Below are positions 11,488 through 23,200 of a DNA stretch of 64,000 nucleotides, in pieces. The DNA comes from Trebouxia sp. TZW2008. Its lineage: Eukaryota; Chlorophyta; Trebouxiophyceae; Trebouxiales; Trebouxiaceae. A program made the translations under genes and the position numbers. Position 1 is the first letter of the stretch. The number at the start of each line of letters is the position of its first letter. The stretch is from positions 310,001 to 374,000 of the forward strand of contig BDIU01000133.1 in the NCBI GenBank assembly GCA_002118135.1. Reading direction: 5' to 3'. The notes under the pieces were generated by a model. The model did no database searches. It was not told where the DNA came from and saw only the letters and a list, made by a program, of their open reading frames with translations.

Positions 11488-11774
11488 TTTCTTTTTCTTT
11501 CTTTTCTACATGTATGTGACACACTGTGAGCAATGCTTGTGGTGGCAGCAGCAACCTCACGTATTGGAACAGACACCAGCATGCACAAGTCTCGGCAAAG
11601 GCGGATGCAGCAGACGGCGTCCCCACAGCAAAGTATTGCCATGCCAGCAAAGTCGCAACAGCACACACTGCAGAAATCTTGGCTCGTATGTTACAAAGGT
11701 CATTGCTGCAATCAGGTAGCTGAACAAGGAAGCTCAACAGCTAAACACCAGAAGGGCTATGATACAAGGCCAAT

Positions 11775-13749
11775 TCACTTCTTGGCGGGCTTGGCTGCCT
11801 GCTTCTTGGTAGCTGTCTCCTTCTTTGCAGGAGCGGGGTCGCTGCTGACAGTCAGACCCTGTAGCACTCAAGGCAGTAAACCAGTGCAAGCATCAGCAGT
11901 CAGATGGACAACAGAAACCGTCCATGAACAAAGGCTTGGAAAGCACAGCAGACAGCAAAGCAATTCAAGCAGCAGGGTTGCTGCTGACAGTCGCACTCTG
12001 TGAAATCCCAAATCAAGCTATCAGTGCATGCATGAGCAGTCAGGCAGAAACGGAACAATGACACCCATAAGTGACTGAGTCTGGAAAGCACAACAGACAG
12101 CAAACATTCAAGCAGCAGCTGGGGTGTCCATGCAGCAGCAGACAGCACGAGCATGTAGCAGCAATGACACACTGCAACCTGAGATGATATGTGACTGCCA
12201 AAAGCTAAAACTTGAACTTTGCAGCAGCTTTGCAGCGTGTCAGGTGAGCACGCACTGTCCACTTAAGGGGGATATAGCAGGTCCATGCCAAAACCAAAGG
12301 CTTGCAGCAACTTTCAGATCAAACACTTACCGATGTGAGCCTGTCTTCGCGCCTCTCCTTTTTGCGTTCCCTGGCCTGCTTGTTCTTGGTTCTGCGGGCC
12401 TCAAATTGGTCAGCAATGGCCTTCTCGCGCTGCTTCTCAGCCTTTTGCCTGTGAATGGCCTCCATCAACACACGCTTGTTCTTGAACACGTTGCCCTTGA
12501 CCTGCAAACACCAGCTTGACTTCAGGTAGCTGCTCAATATCAAATGTGGGCTTGTCAACATCTGTTGCACCATGTCAATTGTGGGGTTGTCAACATCTGT
12601 TGCATAGTGATGACACTGGGCATGTAAGCAACCACAGTACATCTGAGGACATTTGCAACCTAATGGGCAACATGGCGATACAAACTGCTCGAACTGAAGC
12701 GCTGCCACAATGCTGAGAAGGATGCAGGGTAGCTGCTGCTTGGTACGTAACGACCCACGTCATGCTACTGCTGGCGCTGCTGCCTTTGGTGCTGTTGCTG
12801 CTGCTGCTGCTGCTGCTACTATGACAAATGAGCAAATCTGGCGCTGTACTCTGGCCAGCATTGTGAGGCGCTGGGTATGAACTGTGGAGAAAGTTGCTGA
12901 CAAGCTATGCCCTTGTCATGTGTCACAATTTTTTGCACTGTGAGCAAAGCCAAAAGCCAGCACAGCAGCTGGCAGGTATAAGCTGCAGCTGCAAAGGAGT
13001 GAAAGAAGGCCAAACAGCCCAATCACCTGTAGGTAAAACTCGTGATATAGATGCCTGTCAATCTTCTTGGCATCGCGGTACTTCCTCAGAAGCCTCCTTA
13101 GCACACGCAGCCTTCGCATCCAGAGGATCTTGGTTGGCAGACGTGCCTCACGGGTACCCTTCCTCTTACCTAGACCAGTTAGCACACAAGTCAAGCTTGT
13201 CCTACGTCACGTCGTTCAAGCTTGCGAAGACAGAAAAAGCTGAGGGACGCACCGTATCCTGTGTGTCGTCCCTTGGACTTGGCCTCCTGTGCTGCCCTTG
13301 CGCGTGCACGGGAGTGAATTTTCTGTGGCTTTCTGATCACAAAGCCGTCCTTGACTAGCTTCCTAATGTTCTGCCCTGCAAAAAGAGAGCAGCCAATCAA
13401 AACGTATGATCGCGTGGACGCTGCAATGACTGTCAAACTATATTACGCAGCACATTCTCAGTAGAAAAGTGCATCATACTGCTTAAACGAAAGGTGTGGC
13501 AGGTTTGTACATATCCTTTTGCTGATGAAAACTGCTGCTACTGCTGCTGAAGTCTGCAATTTAAGCTACACAACGAGGCCATGCTGCTTCTTCCCACTCA
13601 TTACAAGGCAAAAAGGCTTGCATGCTGCCAGACTTACTTGAGTTGGCCATAGAGATGTCGTTAACTTCATTGGGGTCAAGCCACACCTTGCGCAGCCCGC
13701 AATCCAGGTATGATGCGGCAAGCCGCTTCTGCAGCTTAAGGGACACCAT
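11775..13749 (-). CDS. RPL19: 60S ribosomal protein L19 (eL19)
   Basis: Exons complement(13638..13749, 13253..13375, 13027..13169, 12331..12501, 11775..11858) give 210 residues in one frame. The protein starts [18 protein letters not shown] and continues [73 protein letters not shown], and [17 protein letters not shown], which is eL19 almost end to end. The tail is basic and Ala/Lys rich, ending in AAKPAKK. It is a cytosolic large-subunit protein. Intron 4 includes a degenerate copy of the start of exon 5 near 11975-12003. Confidence 0.97.
11975..12003 (-). repeat. copy of the start of eL19 exon 5
   Basis: The minus strand reads CACAGAGTGCGACTGTCAGC, matching CTACAGGGTCTGACTGTCAGC at the true exon 5 border (11858), about 140 bp away. 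Confidence 0.6.
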
Positions 13750-14151
13750 GATGCCCGCAAACAACACCTCAAGTTGGCGGCTTATTGCGTCCACCTTCGA
13801 CGTCGTGGGTAGGCAAAAGTATTCCGATTATTTTACGTAAATTCCGCTTGCGACCCTAGATCTCGCTAGTCCAGGGTTTGGCCGTGCGTTAGACCTGCGT
13901 GCGGGATGCTAGCGCACTTATGTTCAGGCGAGCATTACTACTCATGCACGCCTTGGTACGGCAACTATAACAGCTCACGGTTGGGCCAGGACTAGATCTT
14001 GACTGGTCAAGGTGACATCACATCACCATCAATGGTGCATCATTTGAAAAATTGAAATCAGAGACTCTGAAAGTATATGGTTGCTCTAGCCAGAGGTCAC
14101 TCTGGCATGTAACAGCACAAAAGCATCAGCCTCTGTCGACAGTTTCGCGGA
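13750..14151. other. spacer between eL19 start and Rpn9 stop
   Basis: It holds the eL19 promoter and the Rpn9 3' UTR. No further structure or gene was seen. Confidence 0.6.
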
Positions 14152-16556
14152 CTACGCCACCATTACATCCATGCTGCCTTCTTCCAAAGCCAAAGATGCA
14201 CTTGTGACCTTGCCAATCCAGCCGTCTAGCCTGTCCTTCAATGCTGAGATTTGAGGGTTTGTCAGCACCCGAGGTTGCACCCATGACACCTGCACAACAT
14301 ATGGCTAGCAGTCAAAATAAGCTGATGTGCAAACGACCTTCTGTAGTACCTAATTGCAAAACATTGCGTTCCGCTCTGAAGCATGCAAAGACATCCTGGG
14401 GGTGTGATTTCAAGTCGCATTGAAACACACTCAACTGATTGGTACTGTGAAAGCCCCCCCCAGGGCTGTTGCCCAAGTTTGTGCTTGCATTTGTAGCATT
14501 GTCATGCACAGCAAGGTGTTGCATTCACGCGTTATGCTTCAGCTGTCAGGCTGCCAGCTGCAAGCATTGAGATCATGTGCTGATTGTACATTGTGCTCGT
14601 ACTCGACATGATGCCAACTATGCTGTGCGCAAACATGCATACAATGTCGCTTGGCATGACTGCACAGCTGTTGACAAAAGAATGACTGCAAAGCATAATC
14701 ATGCTTGTCATATGTATCAGCAGCAGCAAGGACGCATTACCTTGACATTCCCGTCAACTTGATCAATGACCCCTTCAATAAGGTGCAGAGAGAGTGACTT
14801 CATCAGCAAGAACTCCACACCGTCCACTTCAAGCTTGGTCCTTTGCCCAATTGTCTCCAGACTGATGGAGCGCTCCTGAGCTGGTAGACTGCAGAGGTCA
14901 CAGGACATTTGCTCAATGCATGTCAGGCTGTTGGAAGCATGCTAAGCCAATCTCATGTTTAGCACAGCTTGTAAGATCGTGTCTAGCTGATGGGCAAAAC
15001 CAAAATGTGCACTTGCAGCGCTTTGGTACACTGCAGACAGTACAGTCTGACAGGTCAGCATCAGGTCATGCAGGCAGGCACTTCAGCGCATGAAGCATGG
15101 CCAGCATCAGTTGAGAAGCCTGCAGGAGAAGCAGAAAGAACCATCATAGCTGGCTGTACCATTTCCTTACCTGAAGATGAGCTCCATCAGGCATAGGATT
15201 GTGATTTTCTGGCGCAGCTGGTGCACGTTCTCAGTCAGGGCAGGCTGAGAGTTCAGGACTGACTTATGTTTGCTGCACAGCTCGTCATACTTGTGCAGGT
15301 CACCGTTATGAAAGCACTCTAGCATCTCTTTCAGCCATCTGTAGTCCTTGAAAGTGTCGAGCACTTCTATCTGTAGTACAGCCAGACCAGTCAGAGATGC
15401 CCAATACACCTATGCATGCACATGCCTCAAGAGGGGCAATTGCCAACTCACAGAAATTGCGTGAACATAATAACACACTTGCGTGGGACTTGACATTTGC
15501 ATTAACTGCGTGCTAAAGCAGCACCCTGAAAGCGCGCTTGTGGGCTTTGCATGACAGCGGGATTGGTCGCAAAACCAGTACAGCTGTAGCAGCACGCACC
15601 ATGGGATGCTGCAGCAGCTCTCCAAAATTGTAGATGTTGTCCCCTAGCAAAGCTGCCAATGAGATGTCTACCGCTAGTGCCTGCAAACGCAGCATCTGTA
15701 TGTTGCAAGAAGCACACAACACTTGCAGCACATCAATGTATGCCTGCTCATACAAATGCACATGTATGTATGCTGATCAACTTATGCAAAAGCGCAACAC
15801 ACACCGTTTTAACACAGGCTGGAAAGAAAGCTGTACAAGATGTCGGGAGCTTACCAATTTCTGCTCTTGAGGCAGATTATCTGAAGAGATGAAGGCCAGA
15901 TACAGCAATGAGCTCTTGTAGAACTCAGCAAAGCTCTTCTGACACTTATAGTATTGACTCCTCACATAATGCACCACAGCACTGACAGCAGGATCAACCT
16001 GTAGGCAAGCAATGTTGAGCATACATTAGTGGCCTGGTATGATGAAAAACGGGCAATCTGCATAGCAAAATTGGGTACATTTGGGCGCAACACCCACATT
16101 TTGCAAGGCATCCAGAGTTTCTTTGCCCTCTTCTACCATAGTTTTGCACTCATCTAAAGCACCCATATGCAGCTTGTACTCTGCTATATGCATCCGCAGG
16201 TATAGCAAGGGCTGCTCTGTATGCCTCTGGCCAGACTCTGTTATCTGCTTGTTGACGCCTTGCAGAAACTGAATTGCTTGCTCAGGCTCCTTGTGCTGCT
16301 TGGCAGTTGCTTCTGCTATTTGAGCAAGCTTAAGCAGGTTGATTCTATGTGCAAACGCTGACACGAAGTTGTCGTAAAAGGAGATCAAGAAAGACTGAAA
16401 CTCCTTCTCCGGCAGCAGCTCTTCAATTAAAACTGTGAGTTGATGCCATAGCTTCTGCTTGTAGAAGTCTCCAAGTTGGGTTAGCTGATTAGCATAGTTC
16501 GGATGCTTGCCCTTGGTCGACTCTAGCCACGACAAGTATGAATCGTTCACAGACAT
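14152..16556 (-). CDS. RPN9: 26S proteasome regulatory subunit Rpn9 / PSMD13
   Basis: Exons complement(16098..16556, 15855..15998, 15600..15680, 15171..15370, 14741..14888, 14152..14289) give 389 residues, close to the usual 376-390. The N-terminus is [20 protein letters not shown]. Helical repeats follow, then [20 protein letters not shown], and the PCI domain with [43 protein letters not shown] and VSWVQPRVL. These match PSMD13 of plants and animals. The subunit belongs to the lid of the 19S regulatory particle in cytosol and nucleus. The exon 1 donor is AAT|GTGGGT; alternative donors give stops. It is divergent from eL38 with about 400 bp between them. Confidence 0.96.
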
Positions 16557-16964
16557 CTTTACTGCACTACCAGGTAAGCTGTTGACCAAGTTGCAGCAAG
16601 TTTTGCTTCGTCAGCTGCTAGGCAATGAATCAGTCTGATGCTCGTTGATCTTGCAAAGCTAAAAACGATCTAAAGGCTGTTAACAACGCAGATACGCTCT
16701 TCGCACAGCTTCCTTTGACTTAGCTACAAATCCGCTACCAATCAGCGGGACCAAAGGCGTTCGCTGACGACAATGCAGCAAGCTTTGCTACCCAGGCCAA
16801 TGCATGAGTGTGAAGAAGAAGGAGAAGGTGAAGGAGCTAGTCACGCGTAGCATGCAAACCCTAGATCGCAGAGGGCACCAGGCGGCCAGTGCTAACTTCG
16901 ATCGACCCTTTTGCATTAGGACTGCATTGAGGCAGATACGCAGTGGCTGGTCCACCGCGCCAAG
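16557..16964. promoter_or_regulatory. divergent promoter region between Rpn9 and eL38
   Basis: 408 bp separate two housekeeping genes that point away from each other. This stretch must include both promoters and 5' UTRs. No sequence-specific element was recognised. Confidence 0.5.
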
Positions 16965-17381
16965 ATGGTGAGATTGGAGCGCCTCGATTGCTAGCCCAAT
17001 TTTCGCCTGTGCTGCTGGATGTAGAGTGTCAGTCTTCGCTCTTGACCTGCCTGTGTTCTATGTGATGTGTTTTCCTGCAGCCAAAGGAGATCAAGGAGAT
17101 CAAGGATTTCCTTCTGACCGCACGTAGAAAGGACGCCAGGAGTGTCAGAATCAAGAAGAACTCGGCGAAGGGGATCACCAAGTTCAAAGTCCGGTGCAGC
17201 AAGTACCTATACACACTATCAGTTACAGACTCAGACAAGGCTGACAAGTTGAAGCAGTCGTTGCCACCTGGTGAGGGCTCACCTGCATGTATCAGCCAGA
17301 TGCAGCATGATCAGCATCTAAGCTGTACTGATGTACTGACTCTAATTTTGTCTTGCAGGTCTTCAAGTGTCGGACATATAG
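16965..17381 (+). CDS. RPL38: 60S ribosomal protein L38 (eL38)
   Basis: Exons 16965..16967 (the ATG alone), 17081..17270 and 17359..17381 give 71 residues: [20 protein letters not shown], then [40 protein letters not shown] and PGLQVSDI. This is full-length eL38. The first intron directly after the ATG is a known style for small ribosomal protein genes. A TGTAA motif near 17427 fits the polyadenylation signal used by many chlorophytes. Confidence 0.97.
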
Positions 17382-18648
17382 GTAGCAATTGCGTATGGGC
17401 TACTTATGCTGAGTAGAATACAGATGTGTAATACACTATAATCCATAAGCTGAAGTGTGAGGGCTGCAGCTACAGCACTGCACGTTCATGGTCGTGAGCA
17501 ATAACACTGCACCATTGACTCAACTTTGAGAAACTACAGCTAGCATATGTCACAAATCTGCGCTTCACATGTCCAGTTTTGTGCATTGGGCAGTTGTGTG
17601 CAGTAGGCAACAGCTGTCAGTTGATTGTGCTGTCAGCAATATGAGCAGCCCTTGCATGTTCGTCAGCGTGCAATCTTTTGGGCACATGTCGCGCTATTGC
17701 CATCAGCTTGACTTAGACTCAACAAACGGCAGGCAGCGCAGCATCAGGGCAGCTCAGCATTGAGAAACACCAGCCAGGGACTGCTTTTATGCCTTCAAGT
17801 CCATGGCAGGGCTCAACAATGCCCTTCAGTTACAGCAGCAGCAGCAAGCTGTTATTGTGGTGTGCCAAGCAATGATTGCAGCCGTGGCACCTGCCTGTTG
17901 TGGCAGTGATGTCACGCTACAGCAGATCTGTGTCATGACTTTTACTGATGTCTTGCAATCAACTTCTAGATGTGTACAGAGCACGGCTCAATCGCAAGCA
18001 CAGCCCGCGCCGTCCATATGTGATCAGCTTGTGGGCTGTCTGATGACCCACTGCCCACATATGTGTGGGCAGAGGTTTATGCACCCAGACTCTTCTTCAG
18101 ACAATCATCAGATGGTCCATCGTGCAGAACTTCATCACCTGAAGCTGACATGCAAGTACATGCTGCAGATCACTGAATTGGACAAAATACCGCACCCGTT
18201 GCAGCACTTGCACGGTTGTCATGAAAGACATATTTACTGAGCCATCCCGGGCGAGTAGCAGACTTTGAACTGCTAGTGCTGGTCACTGGTCAAAACACAC
18301 TACCAACACAAGCCAATTTAGCTGTGAAGCAGCTGAAATAGCAAAGTGTCATGTTCATGACGGTACAGCCTGCGTTGGCAACTGCTGAACCGCAACCATT
18401 GCACCTTAGGTTTGCTATGCTAACAGCAGGTTCATCCCTCTCAAAGAGGCAGAAGCTCATTTTGTGCACCTGTAGCTGCATTGCTGCTGACCCATCAGGA
18501 ACCTCTTATTCATTGAGCATATTTCTTGCCCAATTTCACAGTTGCAGCAAACTGCTGCTGCATAGCCTGATCTCAGTAGCTTAAGTCACTTGAGCATTGG
18601 CAAACGTGCGAGGTGGCACTTTGAGCACAGCAGTGAGTGATGCCGCAG
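17382..18648. other. intergenic region between convergent eL38 and thioredoxin genes
   Basis: 1.27 kb without a gene I can support. One open frame at 17803-18240 (145 codons, plus) starts with a short Gln run but has no recognisable domain and no splice context. Confidence 0.5.
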
Positions 18649-19410
18649 CTATTGTGCATGCTGCTGCAAGAGCTTACGCAAGCCGGTCTTGTCTGCTCCT
18701 GTCAGCTGAGCTATTGCTGATCCACTGCGCATTAGCTTGAACGTAGGCTGCGCAAGCATTCACTTGAGGTCAGTGCAGATTACATAGCATGCAATCAACA
18801 TCAGACGCATATGCTACAGAGCATACCACGCCAGAGATTTGATGACTGCTGACAGAAGTCTGCACATCAGGATTGTCTATATCAATCTTGTAAAATTTTG
18901 CCTGCAACCACACAGAGTGTTCTGCATGCCGTGTGATCTCACGACGGTAGCTTTGATAGCCATGGCCAGGTATACCATGGGAAACTCTGTGCTCATTTTG
19001 GCATATTCTGGGGCTATCATCTTGCATGGTCCACACCATTTGGCAGTGAAGTCCAGCACTGCCAATGTATCTGCACTTGCAGTGAAAGGCCTGCTTGCAT
19101 GCCCTGGTGTGGGAGGGTCGCAGACATATATGATGATCATCGAGGCCAGCTCATCTTACCCGCTGTAACAGCTTGCTTGACGTGGTCATCTGAACTGAGC
19201 TCAACGACGTTGCCTGTGGCTGTGCAAGGGAAAAGACGACTGATCAGTCGAGTAGCCTCAGTGAATGCGTGCAGAGCAATCGGCAGACAACATTTGGGTT
19301 GGTCAGGCTCACAAGCTATTACCTGAGCTAAATTTGACACTCAGCTGTTGACAGCACCGCAATCGAACAAACTGACTTGCTAGTTGAGTGTGCTGCAGAC
19401 TCCTTAACAT
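18649..19410 (-). CDS. thioredoxin, probably mitochondrial
   Basis: Exons complement(19323..19410, 19160..19213, 18976..19070, 18827..18901, 18649..18747) give 136 residues with every phase matching. Residues 1-29 (MLRSLQHTQLASQFVRLR...) have Arg, Ser and Gln but no acid, like a mitochondrial presequence. The thioredoxin fold follows: LAVLDFTAKWCGPCKMIAPE with active-site Cys60 and Cys63, FYKIDIDNPDVQTS, and the cis-proline loop ISGVPTFKL at Pro105. Plants and algae have an o-type thioredoxin in mitochondria; that assignment here rests only on the presequence. A plastid target cannot be excluded. Confidence 0.92.
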
Positions 19411-20211
19411 GGTCTGCACAGTGTGCAGTAAGACTAGCTTGCTGACCTTGAGCGATGTGCAAAGAACGAATGTGCGGGAAGCCTGGTCGACTTGATCTTC
19501 AAGTGTTCTCAGATTGCGCTGAGCGCTGACACCCGAGCTTGCTAGAGTCGCTGTGTTGCAGTGTCATGTTGACTAAAGATTCTGAAGCAGAGTCCTAGAG
19601 CCACAGAACTTGATGAATTGAGCATTGGCATGCAAGTCATGAAAGTGTGAGCATGGCGCTCAATGCATGCGCTTGCTTTCCGGTCTGCTGAAACCGGTAT
19701 CGGCATTGATGACCAGATTGACATGTAGAGCTTGCCAAAAGGCAACACAATTAGGAAGCTCACAGAGGAAGCACAGACAGAAACCCAGCAGGCTGCCTGG
19801 CTTGAGTGAAGTTCTGAGAGTAACAAAGCATGCACCATACATCATGGTCTGAGGGGCCACACTCAAGCTTTCCAGACAGCAATGTTTAATTTAGGACTTT
19901 GTTGAAAGCGCTAAAGACACAAAGTCTACGCAACGAAAAGCACTGAAACAAAATCAATGCACAGCAAAGGGCAAAGAGCCTTGCTGTCAAAGGGCCAGAC
20001 AGACTGTATTGCTCCATTTGGAAGGAGCAGACTCAAAGAACAGACTGCACTCAGCAAATTGTCCAACTCATCATGTGTAGCCTAGGGCTTGTAAACAGCG
20101 GCCAAGTTATGCTCCTGCCTCATAAAGTGTGCTGAGCTTTGTTAGGCACACAGCTGATAACTAATTGATCACTAAATCATCACATGACACGTCACAATCA
20201 CACGCTTTGTA
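19411..20211. other. spacer between thioredoxin start and MED25 stop
   Basis: About 800 bp holding the thioredoxin promoter and the MED25 3' UTR. Short open frames here have no recognisable features. Confidence 0.6.
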
Positions 20212-23200
20212 TCAAGATGATTGCTGCGGCTGTGAAGACCTCTGCAGTTGGGGTGGGAATGAAAGCACAAGTCCCACCAATTTGTGTGGTGACTGAGAGG
20301 AAGATGAGGTGCTTGAGGCATTGATCAAGCCAAGAAAAGAGCGGCCACCATTATGAGCCAGCTGTATCATTGCCATCGCCTTCTTGCTTTGCATATCATC
20401 AGCAAACCTCTGCAGATACAGATAGTTCAATATGGAATGCATGTCCTGTAACTCAGCCATCACAGTGCTGATGTGCAGTGTGTGTTCCATGAAGCAGCCT
20501 AGGACCATCACTGTCGCAGCCAATGCAAATGGAGCTGATCCAGCAGACCAAGCCTAGAGCTTTTTGTACCAGCCACATGATAGGCAGGAGAGGCTGACCT
20601 GGCCTGTGACAGTCCAAGATATGGGCTGCACTCCAACCCTAGGGGCATTGCTGAAGGCCTCATGCCCCAGCACCTTAGTCAATTCAGCAGTGGCCACCAG
20701 TCTAGTCACCACCTGCACAAATGAAGCAGGACAATTTGAACGAGAATCTATGGGTTGAATAAAAGGAAGGACGCCGAGCATGACACTGGCCCCTGTTCCC
20801 TGAAACAGCCCAGTACCTGAAACACACCACAACATGCTTGTGATGCAGTACTGCAAAGGCATCCTTAGCCCTGGCATGTCAAGATGCATGACTGCTAAAT
20901 TTGTTTGTGGACTGCCGTGACGAAGTGTTGCAGTATACTGCACAACCATGTGTACAACAAGAATGGCACAAGCCGTATGCACCGTGGACTAAAAAAGCGC
21001 ATTGGAAGGAAAGGCTTATCGTTCAGCTCACCAGCTCATGACCCCAGCCTTGCTCCAGCCCAACAGGCCAGGTGGAGGGAATGACTAACAGATTACATTC
21101 CAGCATCAGCTCATGCTGGGGTCGCTTCACCACAGCTGCTCCCGTCAGAATTCTGCCACGCCAAATGAAGCTTGGCGTCACTGCAAACACACAATGCCAA
21201 CATTTGAGCTGTAGACTTGTAAAATGCAGTATCCAGTCTGAGTGCACAGCTGATGCACCTAGCTGAGTGGTACATTTTCAGTAGATCGCACGTTATTGAT
21301 GATGATGAAATGCACAGCTGAGATCAGGCACTACTGATGCTGCTTACACCTTCGATGTGGGTGGTGCCTTTGAGCACAAATTCATATTCCATGCAAGCTG
21401 ATTGCCTGATACTATAGGCAAAGATCCATCTGCTGCTGTTGTTGGGGAGCATCACCATGGTGACAACATCACTTGTTCAGAGCCATGGATGCCAAGCAAG
21501 ACAAGAAGAAGAGGATGATGTGTCTGGTGCAGGCGAACTGAAACAGAATTGTTTGCTGTAAGGCATCACCATGGGAATGACAGCCATCAGAAGTAGCCCA
21601 AGCCTCATCAGTGTATGTACCTGATGATCGCATGGCAGATCTAGCATTACTGCTGGTGGGAGATGCAATGCTGGTTGAGTCAGAGGAGGGCAGGCCAGCT
21701 GGCAATTGCCCTTGCCGCTGCTGCATGTGACCCTGAAAAGGCCCAACAGCCCCTGCCCTGTGGGACAGGGCATTTGGTGACTGCCCTTGCGGCAGGGTGT
21801 TTAGAGATGGCCCTGGGCTCTGCCTGAACTGAGGGGGTGTTTGGTGCATCCCTGCCCCTTCACCTGCATCGTTGACAAATAAATCCATTGGTTATTACGC
21901 AATTCAGTTGATGAGCTTTGTACACTCTTATGGATAGAGGTTTGGATGGATTTGCAGTGCAGCATAATAAATCAGAAACTTTTAAACTGATGAAGCAACA
22001 AACAGGTGCAATTGATGCCGTCCCGAAATGTATCAAGGGTTGATAAAGCAATGCTGATCACCTGAGACTGCAGGGGAGGCGCTGACACCCAATCGCCCTG
22101 CCCCATGTGGCAGGGCTGATGCTGCCTGCCCTTGCCCTTGCGGCAGCTGCACTGAATTTGCCTGACTCATTCCACCATGTGGAAGGGCTGCACCATAATG
22201 ACCCTGCACCTGTCTCTGCTTAAGCTGTGCCTGCATCTCTTGGATCTGCTGCAATGAATGGCCTTGGAGTGGCTGCATGCGGCCAATGCTTGGCACCTGC
22301 CCAGATGCAGATTGTAACTGCTGCTGCTGCTGGTGCTGGTGCTGCTGGTGGTGCTGCTGCTGCTGCTGCTGCTGCTGCTGATGCTGGTGCAGCAGCTGCT
22401 GGTGCTGCTGCTGGTGCTGCTGCTGTTGGTGCTGCTGCTGGTGCTGGTGATGCTGATGCTGCTGCTGCTGCTGCTGCTGCTGATGTTGCTGCTGCTTGAG
22501 CTGTTGCTGCACTTGCGTGATTGTATGCTGCGGAGGAGCAGAGGCAGGCCTTCCATTCTCTGGAGAAGCAGCAGGTTGCTGCTGCTGCTGCTGTTGCTGT
22601 TGCCACTGCTGCTGCTGTCTCTGCTGCTGCTGCAGCTGCTGAAGTTGGGCTGCTGGAGAAGAGATTCCTAATGGAGCAGAACCTGGCCGCTGCTGCTGCT
22701 GCTGCTGCTGCCTCAGCTGCTCCTGAAGCTGCCGCAGCTGCTGCTGTTGCTGCTGAATGCTCATTGGTTGGCCAGCAGCAGCCACAGCTGGTGATGGCTG
22801 CTGCCGCTGCTGCAGCTGTGGCGGTTGCTGCTGCAGCTGTGGCCTTGCTCCACTCTGTTGATACAAGGGCGTCCCTGTTGCAGCGCTTTGGCCTGACTGC
22901 AAAGCAGGGCTGATAGCTCTGAGGGAGCCTGATAGATAGGGCTGCGTCGGGTGCAAGCCAGCAGCGGCAGCATGACCAGCAGCAGCAGTGGCTGTGGGTG
23001 CTGGGCGGTGGCCCGCAGTGGCTGAGGCAGGCTGCAGCTGTGGCTTGGCTGAAGTTGGTGAAGGCGACAGAGACTGAGCGCATGAGACATGTGGCGAATC
23101 CTGCAGCAAGAGGAGCATTGAGTGTTTGTTTGCCAAGAGGGAAATGTAGGTTTGAAAGCACATCTGAGAAGCAGACTGACAAAGCGCAGCAGGAGAGCAC

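Larger units (their letters stand above)
10867..11774. other. intergenic region between PAP2 and eL19
   Basis: It holds the PAP2 promoter side and the eL19 3' flank. Visible structure is a 24-bp tandem repeat at 11144-11212 and double-hairpin copy 3 at 11430. I see no supportable gene. Confidence 0.65.

Noticed and set aside
17803..18240. 145-codon open frame between eL38 and thioredoxin
   Set aside because: No recognisable domain and Cys/His/Met-rich random-like composition. I could not support it as a gene.
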